A stretch of DNA of 64,000 bases from Brevibacillus thermoruber 423 (GTDB lineage Bacteria > Bacillota > Bacilli > Brevibacillales > Brevibacillaceae): NCBI RefSeq assembly GCF_000454065.1, contig NZ_KE695654.1, positions 248,836 to 312,835 on the forward strand, in the 5' to 3' direction. Made by a program: the position numbers and the translations under genes. Of the stretch, positions 27,596-35,822 are shown one piece after another (within the stretch, counting starts at the first letter, position 1; every line of letters begins with the position of its first letter). Under the pieces are notes generated by a model. The model saw nothing but the letters and a program-made list of their open reading frames with translations. It was not told the origin of the DNA and ran no database searches.

Positions 27596-28507
27596 ATGGA
27601 ACTGAAGGATCTGGAGACGTTTGTCACTGTCGTCAAGTGCGGAAGCATCACCTGCGCCGCCGACGTGCTGCACGTCACGCAGCCGGGCGTCAGCCGGCGC
27701 ATTGACCGCCTGGAGAACGCGCTGGGCTGCACGTTGTTCGAGCGCGTCGGCAATCACCTGCTGTTGACCAAGGAAGGAAAAACGCTGCTGCCTCACGCCG
27801 AGACCGTTTTGGGCAGCGTCCGCGACCTGCGGGCGGCCGTGGACGCGGAAAAAGGCGGATGGACGACCGCCTGCATCGCCATGTCCGCCACCTTGGCGGA
27901 AACGCCGTTTACCGACAGGCTGAAAGAGCTGCGCGACCGCTTTCCCGCTCTGCGCCAACTGCACATCAAAATGGTCGGAAGCGCGGAGGTGAGCGAACTC
28001 GTCGCCGCAGGAGAAGCGGACGTGGGCTTCCGCTTCTTCCGGGACAAGGACGAGCGGCTCGAATACGTGCCGCTGGGCGAAGAACCGCTGGTGGTGATCC
28101 GGGCAGCGCACAGCCGTTGGTTTCCCGGCGAGGACGGCGGCGGAGAACCGCTCGCCCCGCTCTGCCTGAACGACATCCCGTGGATTGCCTTCCCGGCGCG
28201 AAAAGGCCCTTCCTCGCACATCACCGCGATGCTGGACCAATGGATCGAGAAGACGGGCATCCGGCCCGGGCTGCGGATCGACGCCGACTGTTTGGCTGCG
28301 CAGCAAAAACTGGTCCAGGCCGATTTCGGCATCGCCCTGCAGCCTGCCTCCAGCGTGCAGGAAGCGGTCGAACGGGGAAAGCTGCGGCTCGTCCCTCTGC
28401 CCGCCTTTCGCCTCACCCTGCCGATCTGTGCCGTGTACCGGAAAACGGCACCTCATCGGGACATGCTGCAAAACGTGATCCGGTTGTTTCAGAAGCAGCC
28501 GGAATGA
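27596..28507 (+). CDS. LysR family transcriptional regulator
   Basis: A 303-aa LysR-type regulator. The N-terminal winged helix-turn-helix is MELKDLETFVTVVKCGSITC followed by AADVLHVTQPGVSRRIDRLE (about residues 21-40). A LysR substrate-binding domain fills the rest. An earlier in-frame ATG at 27578 would add six residues, but 27596 fits the family start. Divergent orientation suggests it controls the MFS gene at 26317-27501 and its own promoter. Confidence 0.92.
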   Translation: MELKDLETFVTVVKCGSITCAADVLHVTQPGVSRRIDRLENALGCTLFERVGNHLLLTKEGKTLLPHAETVLGSVRDLRAAVDAEKGGWTTACIAMSATLAETPFTDRLKELRDRFPALRQLHIKMVGSAEVSELVAAGEADVGFRFFRDKDERLEYVPLGEEPLVVIRAAHSRWFPGEDGGGEPLAPLCLNDIPWIAFPARKGPSSHITAMLDQWIEKTGIRPGLRIDADCLAAQQKLVQADFGIALQPASSVQEAVERGKLRLVPLPAFRLTLPICAVYRKTAPHRDMLQNVIRLFQKQPE

Positions 28508-28603
28508 CAGGCTTTCGCTCATTATCGCTCATGTTCAAGGAGGCGGATCCTCCCCCTCCGACGCTGTCCGCTTCCTTGCACAGGGCGCCGCCTTTCACTA
28601 CCG

Positions 28604-29368
28604 TCATCGTTCTGGTCTGGCGTCATACCAGTATCGAAAATAAGCGACTTGCTCATCTGACGTAAACGTCCATTGATCCCATACGCTGTGCTCTTCATTG
28701 CTCTCTTTGGCAATCACCGGACGGTATTCACCTGGCTGGAGAATGGTTTCAAGAGACTCAATGTGGCCCAATGGTTCCTTTCGGGCATTAAACACTTCAA
28801 TCTTCAGTTGTACGTGCATCGGCTGATTCGTATAATTTTTCACCATAAACAGATTGCGGTAATCTTGATCGGAACAGTTCCGCCAACATGGTCTCGGGGC
28901 GGAAAACACCAGTTCAACACGAATCTTGCCATCCCTGATGTTCTCCTCCTTCTCAAACACTTTCGCCGCGCGATTCAACAGGTTTGCATATTCCCATTTG
29001 CCGCCCACAGGAAAAAGGAAAAAACAGAGAACAGACACGTGTGCGAAAAGAGCCAGCAGGAACAAGGAAACCGCTTTTGTATTGCGAACCGATTTTGGGG
29101 TTTTAAAGTGGGCAATGATTACAGATAACAGAAAAAAAACGCCCATCAGAAAAAGGACGACAATAGCAACCGCCGATTCCTGTAAGGAAAGAAAAAAAGG
29201 AAATCCATAAACGGAATGGAAATACCAATGAACTGCAAAAACAATCCCCACCATGGCAATGTACGAGAGCAGGCCGATGCGTTTCAATACACGCGACGAT
29301 CGCATAAAACCAAAAACCAGAAGCAGTAGTGGAACTGATGAAAACAGGCAGACAATAAACATTTCCAT
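28604..29368 (-). CDS. hypothetical membrane protein (254 aa), last gene of the Tad region
   Basis: Four hydrophobic helices in the first 125 residues (starting MEMFIVCLFSSVPLLLLVFG), then a hydrophilic C-terminal domain of about 130 residues with beta-strand character, including ELVFSAPRPCWRNCSDQDYR with two Cys three residues apart and ILQPGEYRPVIAKESNEEHS. No family recognised. GGAGA lies upstream of ATG 29368. It is on the same strand as the Tad genes and 13 bases from the vWA remnant, so it may be read from the same transcript. It converges with the LysR gene. Confidence 0.6.
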   Translation of the reverse strand: MEMFIVCLFSSVPLLLLVFGFMRSSRVLKRIGLLSYIAMVGIVFAVHWYFHSVYGFPFFLSLQESAVAIVVLFLMGVFFLLSVIIAHFKTPKSVRNTKAVSLFLLALFAHVSVLCFFLFPVGGKWEYANLLNRAAKVFEKEENIRDGKIRVELVFSAPRPCWRNCSDQDYRNLFMVKNYTNQPMHVQLKIEVFNARKEPLGHIESLETILQPGEYRPVIAKESNEEHSVWDQWTFTSDEQVAYFRYWYDARPER

Positions 29369-29381
29369 ATGACCATCTCCG

Positions 29382-29870
29382 TTATTGTGTTTGAGAACTG
29401 TATTGGATGTACTTGCGCCTGTCGATGCGGACCGCATCCGCTTCCGACAGCGCGTCCCGCTTCCACTTTTCCCCCTTCTCCGCAATCCCCCGGGCTCTCT
29501 CCAGCTCTGCCTGGAACTGCTCCTGATTCGTCACGTTTGCGTACAACCCTTCGGCCGCCTGGGCAATTTGCTTGAGCTGTTTCTTCCCATCGGCATTGAC
29601 GTCGAACCCGATGACGTTCAGAAGAGGCATGATATGCGACCGGGAAAGCTCTTTGGCCGGGGCGATCGGATCGCCGTCGCACGTCTCGATCCCGTCACTG
29701 ACCAGATCGATCACATTCTCCACTGTTGTAACCGACGCCCCCTCCCGCCGAATGGAGAACGTGCTTGGCGGCAGCCAGCGCATCGCCTTTATTTTGCGTG
29801 ATCGCGTATACTTGGGCCGCTTCATTGGCTGCCGACTGCGCGACGATGACACACATGCCCGCTTCCCTCC
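29382..29870 (-). pseudogene. recombined remnant: tadE fragment joined to vWA-gene fragment
   Basis: Reading right to left, 29870-29735 encodes VIVAQSAANEAAQVYAITQN and LHSAGGGVGYNSGE, clearly a piece of a TadE-like protein (compare VIIAQSAANEAAKVYAVTRN in the tadE gene at 32496-32909). At about 29720 the sequence switches to VIDLVSDGIETCDGDP and continues through IGFDVNADGKKQLKQIAQAA to a premature end at 29382. That is a near-copy of the vWA gene at 30471-31781. Neither half has its start, and the vWA copy lacks the MIDAS DxSxS and the last 80 residues. A non-functional product of recombination between duplicated blocks. Confidence 0.8.
29411..29717 (-). repeat. direct repeat of 30728-31034
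   Basis: About 307 bases nearly identical to 30728-31034 (offset 1317) with only scattered differences. Identity stops abruptly at both ends. It shows that the duplication of the vWA segment is recent. Confidence 0.85.
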
Positions 29871-29904
29871 TCCCTCGATCACACTGTTTCTAGCGTTGGC
29901 TGGA

Positions 29905-30105
29905 CTAGGTTGACCCATGTTTCTTTTTGACGAAATTCAGGTGATTTCTCTTGATAAACGGCAGTGCGACCGCAAGAATCAGCAGCTCGAAGGGAAGATC
30001 CTTCCGGAAAATTGCCAGCAAAACGGTGGCGGGTACGATAAACGCGTAAAAGTAGATCATCATGAACTTCCAAAATCGCTGCCAGTTATGTACCTGCTTG
30101 GACAT
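29905..30105 (-). CDS. small membrane protein (66 aa)
   Basis: Two short hydrophobic helices (FWKFMMIYFYAFIVPATVLL and PFELLILAVALPFI) flanked by basic residues, ending in KKKHGST. ATG 30105 has AAGGTG 6 bases upstream; an in-frame GTG at 30114 is an alternative. It resembles its neighbour at 30139-30339 in size and topology. No family recognised. Probably co-transcribed with the Tad block. Confidence 0.5.
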   Translation of the reverse strand: MSKQVHNWQRFWKFMMIYFYAFIVPATVLLAIFRKDLPFELLILAVALPFIKRNHLNFVKKKHGST

Positions 30106-30138
30106 GCTACACACCTTCCATCCGCAATTGTTGGAGCA

Positions 30139-30339
30139 TCATCGTTTCGCTTCCTTTCGACGAAGTTGTTCCATGGCCGACTGCTCCATATACGGGAAGA
30201 GAACCCAGGCTGCAATGAGACCGTACGGAATCCGCTCACCCAAAACCATGAAGAGACAAGAGAGCGGCAGGCAAATGCCATATACAAAGATCCCCAAAAC
30301 GTTCAAGAACCGCTGCATCTTTTCTTCTTTTCCCGTCAA
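30139..30339 (-). CDS. small membrane protein (66 aa)
   Basis: Two hydrophobic segments (VLGIFVYGICLPLSCLFMVL and GLIAAWVLFPYM) and a charged tail (EQLRRKEAKR). TTG start at 30339 with GGAGAGGG 5 bases upstream. Between the third vWA gene and the other small membrane gene. Function unknown; size and position would fit a pilus-assembly accessory protein. Confidence 0.5.
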   Translation of the reverse strand: MTGKEEKMQRFLNVLGIFVYGICLPLSCLFMVLGERIPYGLIAAWVLFPYMEQSAMEQLRRKEAKR

Positions 30340-30470
30340 GACATCCCTCTCCTTTCATCTGGCGGATCGCGCCGAATCATATGACCATCTCTGTTACCAT
30401 GCTTGAGAACTATACTGGAAAGATACGTTCAACGAATCCAAAAGTTTCCTTCAAACATGACCAACCTGCT

Positions 30471-31781
30471 TCACTCCCCTCGGTATTTCTGCTCGATTTC
30501 CGCCCTCATCTCTTCATACGATTTCTCTGTCAGGTTCAACAGATAGGCCGTCAGCTCTTCCTTCGACCGGGTGACCAACGCCTCCCGCTCCTGCCGCATC
30601 CGGGTCAGGTACGTTTTTGCCTGGCTGCCGATCTTCCCGGTGGCGGCCAAATACTCGATCGCCGCCCCCACGTTCAGACTTTCCCGCCAGTTCTTTTCAT
30701 ACCAATCCCGGTCGTACCGGTCGATCCACTTGCGCCTGTCGATGCGGACCACATCCGCTTCCGACAGCGCGTCCCGCTTCCACTTTTCCCACTTCTCCGC
30801 AATCCCCCGGGCTCTCTCCAGCTCTGCCTGGAACTGCTCCTGATTCGTCACGTTTGCGTACAACCCTTCGGCCGCCTGGGCAATTTGCTTGAGCTGTTTC
30901 TGCCCATCGGCATTGACGTCGAACCCGATGACGTTCAGGAGAGGCATGATATGCGACCGGGAAAGCTCTTTGGCCGCGGCGACCGGATCGCCGTCGCACG
31001 TCTCGATCCCGTCACTGACCAGATAGATCACATTGGTGTTGTCCTCGGCTCCGAACGCAGCCAGATCCACCTGTGCCAACTGCAAGGAGCGGGCGATCGA
31101 GGTCCAGCCGGTCGGTTCAAACTGATGCAGCGCCTCCGCCAGCCTCTGCGCATCGAACGGCTGCAGCGGATAGACCAGCTCGCTGCTGCCGCACGAGAGC
31201 TGTTTGTGCTCGTCGGCATTGCTGCCTTTATGTCCATAGACGCGCAGGGACACCCTCGCCCCCTCGGGGAGGCTTTCCGCAAATGCTTGAATCGCTTCCT
31301 TGGCCAACTGCATCTTGGTCTTGTCGCCGATTTTTCCGGCCATGCTCCCGCTCGCGTCCAAAATGATTTCCACGTTGAAATGTTCCTTGAATTGAAACCG
31401 GGCATCTTCCATGTCGGGGCTGCCGAAAGACGCCACACGCCAGCGGTCCACAACGGTCTGCGGACTTGCGTAGTCTTCGGCAAACAGGGCAAGCAGCTTC
31501 TCCCCGTACGCCTGCACCATCGCTTCATCCAAGCCGTCTACCAGGGGGGGCAGGCGATCCAGTATGTTCGCGATGTCGCTGCGCTGAGGATAGTGGGCCA
31601 GATAAAAATGTGTGCCGGCCAGCGGGCCCGGTTGTGCGGCGATCAATTCCTGCGTGGTTTGCGGCAAGCGGGAAGCGTTCGGCGCTGAGCCTGTAACGGC
31701 TGCTCCCCATGAACAACCGCTAAGCGACATGGTCAGAACCAAGCCGCCCAGCATTCGAGACCATTTGTTTTTGAACGCCAT
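30471..31781 (-). CDS. vWA-domain lipoprotein of the Tad locus (copy 3)
   Basis: 436 aa. Signal peptide with lipobox LSGC (Cys23), so anchored outside the membrane. The vWA domain spans about residues 137-300: MIDAS DASGSM, Thr in PTGWTSIA, Asp in YLVSDGIETC. Cysteines in LSCGSSELVYPL and in GIETC are shared with both other copies and could form a disulfide. The C-terminal 110 residues are charged, probably coiled-coil. FGSPDMEDARFQFKEHFNVE matches the same block in copies 1 and 2. It lies between tadG-like and small membrane genes. In other Tad systems the vWA domain is part of TadG. Confidence 0.85.
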   Translation of the reverse strand: MAFKNKWSRMLGGLVLTMSLSGCSWGAAVTGSAPNASRLPQTTQELIAAQPGPLAGTHFYLAHYPQRSDIANILDRLPPLVDGLDEAMVQAYGEKLLALFAEDYASPQTVVDRWRVASFGSPDMEDARFQFKEHFNVEIILDASGSMAGKIGDKTKMQLAKEAIQAFAESLPEGARVSLRVYGHKGSNADEHKQLSCGSSELVYPLQPFDAQRLAEALHQFEPTGWTSIARSLQLAQVDLAAFGAEDNTNVIYLVSDGIETCDGDPVAAAKELSRSHIMPLLNVIGFDVNADGQKQLKQIAQAAEGLYANVTNQEQFQAELERARGIAEKWEKWKRDALSEADVVRIDRRKWIDRYDRDWYEKNWRESLNVGAAIEYLAATGKIGSQAKTYLTRMRQEREALVTRSKEELTAYLLNLTEKSYEEMRAEIEQKYRGE

Positions 31782-31829
31782 GTAGTGATCGCCTCCCCGG
31801 CGTCTTGTTTGTCTGCTGTGTCGTCATGC

Positions 31830-32495
31830 TTACAAGGTGATGCGTTTCCCGCCCCATCCCATCACTTCGGCAAAAGCGATCCGTCTGCTTTTCGCCGTCT
31901 GCTTCACCTGTTCCGTATCGGTGTTCAGGAACGCCAGTCCAAAAGTTTCGCTCTGGTAGCGGACCGATGTCTCCACCTCGATCCGCATGTCGCTGTCAAA
32001 CATGGTGACGACCGATCCGCTGCGCGTCGCACCGTTGGCTTGCAAGATTTCCCCTACTACTTCGGGAATTTCATCTTGTGCAGAAGCCAAGCCTTGATAG
32101 AGAAAACCATACAGCGAACCATTTGCCGGTACGTGTGAAAGCAGCACGTTATCAATGGCATGGTAGCGGACCTCGCTTTCCGACCAATCAGGATGAGCGC
32201 TGCGCAATCGCATCTTTTCCCGATCGACTTCCCCCATGATAAAGTCCGGGTTCAGCATGCCTGCAATCGACCTGTCGTATTCGCGTATGGCTTCTTCCGC
32301 CTCTTCGTAAATGATTTGCACAGCCGCCATGCTCGCCTGCTGCGCGCTGTTGGCCGCCACTTCCTTGTCTACAAAGATGTTGGACATGTTGAAGAGAAGC
32401 GTGAACATGACGAGAGACAGAAAGAAAAAAATCGTCAGAACGAAAACGGTCATATTTCCCCGCTGGTTGCCAAGCAGCTTTTTCACCTGTCCCAT
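31830..32495 (-). CDS. TadG/TadF-like pseudopilin
   Basis: 221 aa. A short basic leader, then the prepilin-like site RG|NMTVF followed by a hydrophobic helix (VLTIFFFLSLVMFTLLFNMS). The Glu at position +5 of pilins is replaced (Phe), so processing is uncertain. The rest is an extracytoplasmic domain of about 180 residues without a vWA fold. It starts directly after tadE (no spacing), a typical tadE-tadG pair. Confidence 0.75.
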   Translation of the reverse strand: MGQVKKLLGNQRGNMTVFVLTIFFFLSLVMFTLLFNMSNIFVDKEVAANSAQQASMAAVQIIYEEAEEAIREYDRSIAGMLNPDFIMGEVDREKMRLRSAHPDWSESEVRYHAIDNVLLSHVPANGSLYGFLYQGLASAQDEIPEVVGEILQANGATRSGSVVTMFDSDMRIEVETSVRYQSETFGLAFLNTDTEQVKQTAKSRRIAFAEVMGWGGKRITL

Positions 32496-32909
32496 TCAAT
32501 GAACCACCCGTCCCCGAACCTCGCGGCCAAGCGAAATGACTTTGTCTTCCTCCGCCATGTTCTGCTTGATTATGTCAGGAATGAAGAACAGGTCGAGATC
32601 GACACCGATTCTCGCCGTAAAGTAGCTGCCCTCATCGGAAATGTGCGAATCGCCGCTGTCATAGGATATGCCCCCGCCGGCGGAGCTTACGATATGCTGC
32701 GCGGCGCTCATCGCCTCGTCCAAATTTCTCGTGACGGCATATACTTTGGCCGCCTCATTTGCTGCCGACTGGGCAATGATGACGGCGTAGACACCGGTTA
32801 AAAACTGCCAGAGAATCAGCAGAATGAGAAAGACAAACGGCAAAATCCCGATAAACTCCACGGTGGCAGAGCCTTTTTCATTGTTCAGGCAATGGACCGA
32901 TTCACCCAT
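32496..32909 (-). CDS. tadE: TadE-like pseudopilin
   Basis: 137 aa. The N-terminus has a prepilin peptidase site EKG|SATVEF with Glu at +5, followed by the hydrophobic helix IGILPFVFLILLILWQFL. QSAANEAAKVYAV is a conserved TadE-like stretch. ATG 32909 is chosen because GGAGGTGA lies 8 bases upstream. The frame extends further to ATG 32945, without a comparable site. Minor pilin of the Flp pilus, expected substrate of the peptidase TadV. Confidence 0.85.
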   Translation of the reverse strand: MGESVHCLNNEKGSATVEFIGILPFVFLILLILWQFLTGVYAVIIAQSAANEAAKVYAVTRNLDEAMSAAQHIVSSAGGGISYDSGDSHISDEGSYFTARIGVDLDLFFIPDIIKQNMAEEDKVISLGREVRGRVVH

Positions 32910-32946
32910 CCGTAATGTCACCTCCGTTTGCTGGCTGCTGCCCATG

Positions 32947-33663
32947 TTACCCTTCCACCGCCGCTGCCGCATCCGCACTGGCGCGGTGTACGCTCTCTTC
33001 GCTCCACTTGTAGGTGTACATCGTGAACATGACCGCCAAAAACGGAAAGACAAGCACGGTCAGCAGCAGTTGGGTGAAGAAGACCGCCCCAAAGCTGGTC
33101 GTGATGTAGGTGACGGAGACAAGCCCGGCCAGGCTGATCAGCCACTGGACCGCACTTGCCAGCAGGATCAGACCGAGGAGCGGAACAAAATGCCGTTTTC
33201 CCAGTTCATAGGCAGCCCGCATGCATTTCCAGGGCGATCTCTTTTTCAGCACGACCAGAAACGGCGTAAGGTAAAACAGGATCAAGAGAACCACCCCCGG
33301 CACGACAAACAGCATAAGCCCGAAACATACCGCCAGCACATAGACGATCCCGAACAGAAACACGGAGAACGCTGTCTCGAAAAAGGTGCGGAACGCATGG
33401 CGAAGCGGCCGTTCCTCCCCCTCCAGCTCGCTTATCACATATTGGGCAAACACGATTTGCACCACGGTCAAAAACAGAAGCAGCAGGAAGAGGTTATAAA
33501 AGCTGGACACAATCGGGGCGCCGGTCAGGGCAGCCAGAAAATTGACGTAATTGATCGTAAAATTGTGGACCAGCAGAAACGGAAACAGAATCACCCCCGA
33601 CAGAAGCAGCAGCGCTTCGATATGTCGCGTGTAAAACCGTATGCTTTCTTTCATCGGATTCAT
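32947..33663 (-). CDS. polytopic membrane protein of the Tad locus (238 aa)
   Basis: About six hydrophobic segments. It starts MNPMKESIRFYTRHIEALLL and ends with an Ala-rich tail. In layout it resembles DUF975/UPF0259-type integral membrane proteins (a PWKCMRAAYELGKRHFVPLL amphipathic loop before a helix pair). AAGGAGGTG precedes the ATG. It sits between the unknown 279-aa gene and tadE. No canonical Tad component matches it; it may be an accessory platform or a lipid-domain protein. Confidence 0.6.
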   Translation of the reverse strand: MNPMKESIRFYTRHIEALLLLSGVILFPFLLVHNFTINYVNFLAALTGAPIVSSFYNLFLLLLFLTVVQIVFAQYVISELEGEERPLRHAFRTFFETAFSVFLFGIVYVLAVCFGLMLFVVPGVVLLILFYLTPFLVVLKKRSPWKCMRAAYELGKRHFVPLLGLILLASAVQWLISLAGLVSVTYITTSFGAVFFTQLLLTVLVFPFLAVMFTMYTYKWSEESVHRASADAAAAVEG

Positions 33664-33692
33664 TGATCTGCACCTCCTTTGTTCCCGTACGC

Positions 33693-34532
33693 TTAGGGAT
33701 TGCGCAGAATCGCAAAAACCTTATCCTGTAAAATCTCCTTGTTTTTCTCGTCAAAAGCTTGCTTCATTTCCTCGACATTCCGGTACGTTACCCCCTTTAT
33801 TTCCATATCCCGAACCGACTTTTCCATCGTTCTTCTGACTCCGCTTCTTTTGTAATCGCCCAGAAGATGAAGCAGCTTTGTTACGGTTTTCCGCTGTTCT
33901 CCCAGGTTGCGTTCCATGGATTGAAACCAGGCGTAAAGACGATCTACAGCATCCTGCACGTCCACCTGCATGCGCACGCCCTGGTACATCAGGAAATCGG
34001 ACTCGTACAAAATTTCCCGTATCAATTTGACGTCTTCCTCCACCACATAATTGCGTGCAACCATTTCTTTGTGATAGCGCAGGCCAGTGTCATACATCTC
34101 TCGCAATTTATCCTGGCCTTCAATCATGTACTCGCAAACCTCAATCAAATCATGAGCATCCTTGCGGGTTTGTACATCCATGATTGGTTCACAATAAGGG
34201 AGTAACTGGCGCAGATAATCCCGCTTTTGTTCGTACATCCATACGGGTTTTTCTTTTTCAATTGCCAAGGTCGTCAGAAAATTCGTGGCCGAGTTGTTAT
34301 GGACCATAAACCGCTCTACTACCGGTAATGCTTCCGAACGCGGCGGCACACTTCCGTCGCTGCGCAGGATCAGATATCCGACCGCTTCTTTTTTGCCAAT
34401 TCGCCAGTACTGTACGTTGTAATAGAATTGGTCGTTGAGCAGTGCCGCATGGTTAAACAGCTCCGGCTTTTCCAGGAAGCGTTTGTAGTTGTTGATTTGT
34501 TTGCGGACTTCTGCTGTTTCTTTCACAATCAT
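33693..34532 (-). CDS. hypothetical cytosolic protein (279 aa), partner of the Pro-rich protein
   Basis: No signal peptide or membrane helix. Mostly helical and charged (VRKQINNYKRFLEKPELFNH at the start, VRDMEIKGVTYRNVEEMKQA near the end), with a beta-rich segment around FYYNVQYWRIGKKEAVGYLI. Its start lies 15 bases after the stop of the secreted Pro-rich gene, so the two are a translational pair. I recognise no family. A chaperone, an immunity-type or a gating role for the neighbour is conceivable but unsupported by motifs. Confidence 0.6.
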   Translation of the reverse strand: MIVKETAEVRKQINNYKRFLEKPELFNHAALLNDQFYYNVQYWRIGKKEAVGYLILRSDGSVPPRSEALPVVERFMVHNNSATNFLTTLAIEKEKPVWMYEQKRDYLRQLLPYCEPIMDVQTRKDAHDLIEVCEYMIEGQDKLREMYDTGLRYHKEMVARNYVVEEDVKLIREILYESDFLMYQGVRMQVDVQDAVDRLYAWFQSMERNLGEQRKTVTKLLHLLGDYKRSGVRRTMEKSVRDMEIKGVTYRNVEEMKQAFDEKNKEILQDKVFAILRNP

Positions 34533-34547
34533 GTGCTACGACCTCCG

Positions 34548-35798
34548 TTAAGAAAAGATGGACTTCATCCATCCGATTGCTTTGCCGATTCCTTTGCGAA
34601 CCGAGCTGATTCCTTTTGAAAGCGCTCCTCCCGAGGCTTTGTTGGACCATTTTACCAATCGGCTTCCTGCCCAGAGTACACCCCCTGTCACGACAAGCGC
34701 AACCGCTATCGGCTGTCCTCCCGGAATGACGGAGGCGATAATCCCCGCGTCCATAAAGGTGCTTCCCAGGCTGCCTATCCCATCCACAAACTTTTCATTC
34801 TGCTTGTCTTCACCCAACCTGGAATCATACGCCTGCCGAAATTGGCTGACCGTATTATACATGTCAAATGGAAGACTGATGGCAGCAACACCAACATTTA
34901 AGCCGGTAACGATTCCGGGCACTCGTACAGCACCCGCAGCACCTGTAACGCCTTGCACGCTGTTTGAAATCGAACGCTGTGCACTTATTCCCCCTAACAT
35001 GGAGGTCGTATTTCTCTGTACAATAAATTTGTAACTGTCATACGCCCCTTTGGCACCCAAGCCATCCAACGCAAGCCCTGTCAGATTGCCATACGGCGTA
35101 TCCTGGAGGCCGATATCAATCCCCTTTAGCCCAAGCTGAAATAAAAAATTGGCATAGCCGGCTCCGCCCTGCCTGGCCGTTACGGTTCCGCCTTCCAGCA
35201 AGCCGGCTGAATAGCTGAGTGTCCCGCCAATCACATCCTTGAAGGACAGCTCCATCATCTTGTATGTCAAGGTCTCGCCAAAAGGCTCGGAATCAGCCGA
35301 TCCGCCGTTCGGGTTCAGACTGGGGGGATTGCTGCCCGGGGGATGCACTCCGGGGACCCCTGCTCCCGGTGTTGGGGAAGGCGAAGATCCATCTGGAGCC
35401 TGCAGGCCAGGCACGCTGCCTCCAGGGGGGCGGAGGGCTGGCACACGTCCAGCAGGAGACTCCCATGCGGGTACTGTGCCGCGGGGCGCTTGAAGTCCAG
35501 GGAGACTGCCTGCTGGCGGCTGCAAATGAGGTGTATCACCATGCGGAGTCTGCAGCACAGGCGGACTGCCAGGCGGCGGCTCCAAATCAGGCACGTCCCA
35601 TTGCGGTACTTCCAATTGGGGTGTTTCCCGCTGGGGAGCCTGCAAATCGGGAGCTTGCAGTTGGGGAGCCTGATAAGTTCCCCCTCCCAGGCTCGGTACG
35701 TACGGCTGCGCCAGCACCACCACCGGGAATACATTCATCAACAGAATCAACAAGGCGAAGATACCAGCCAACCAAGACCTTCTCCCTCTACTTCGCAC
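34548..35798 (-). CDS. secreted Pro-rich repeat protein with hydrophobic/cationic C-terminus
   Basis: 416 aa. Signal peptide (GIFALLILLMNVFPVVVLAQ) with cleavage near residue 30. Residues 36-165 are Pro-rich with an 11-residue period (for example LQAPDLQAPQRETP, GSLPGLQAPRGTVP, GSVPGLQAPDGSSP), likely an extended stalk. Residues 180-400 are a Gly/Ala/Val-rich domain with several hydrophobic stretches (GLNVGVAAISLPFDM, AVALVVTGGVLWAGS). The end GISSVRKGIGKAIGWMKSIF has Lys/Arg every 3-4 residues, an amphipathic cationic helix like those of membrane-active peptides. No database family recognised. It stands between vWA copy 1 and the 279-aa gene. Confidence 0.7.
   Translation of the reverse strand: MRSRGRRSWLAGIFALLILLMNVFPVVVLAQPYVPSLGGGTYQAPQLQAPDLQAPQRETPQLEVPQWDVPDLEPPPGSPPVLQTPHGDTPHLQPPAGSLPGLQAPRGTVPAWESPAGRVPALRPPGGSVPGLQAPDGSSPSPTPGAGVPGVHPPGSNPPSLNPNGGSADSEPFGETLTYKMMELSFKDVIGGTLSYSAGLLEGGTVTARQGGAGYANFLFQLGLKGIDIGLQDTPYGNLTGLALDGLGAKGAYDSYKFIVQRNTTSMLGGISAQRSISNSVQGVTGAAGAVRVPGIVTGLNVGVAAISLPFDMYNTVSQFRQAYDSRLGEDKQNEKFVDGIGSLGSTFMDAGIIASVIPGGQPIAVALVVTGGVLWAGSRLVKWSNKASGGALSKGISSVRKGIGKAIGWMKSIFS
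35300..35690 (-). repeat. 33-bp-period minisatellite coding for 11-residue Pro repeats
   Basis: Degenerate tandem repeats with a 33-base period inside the Pro-rich gene; repeated words such as CTGCAGGC/CTGCAAAT and GGGGAGCCTGC reappear at regular intervals. Such arrays change copy number easily. Confidence 0.65.
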
Positions 35799-35822
35799 GA
35801 CCTTTGCCCTCCTGTCCTTTTG

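Noticed and set aside
29411-31034. Composite transposon suggested by the 307-bp direct repeats
   Set aside because: The repeats are parts of a vWA gene, not insertion sequences; no transposase or terminal inverted repeats are present.
35300-35690. CRISPR array
   Set aside because: The repeats are degenerate with a 33-base codon-phased period and no unique spacers; they encode Pro-rich peptide repeats inside a gene.
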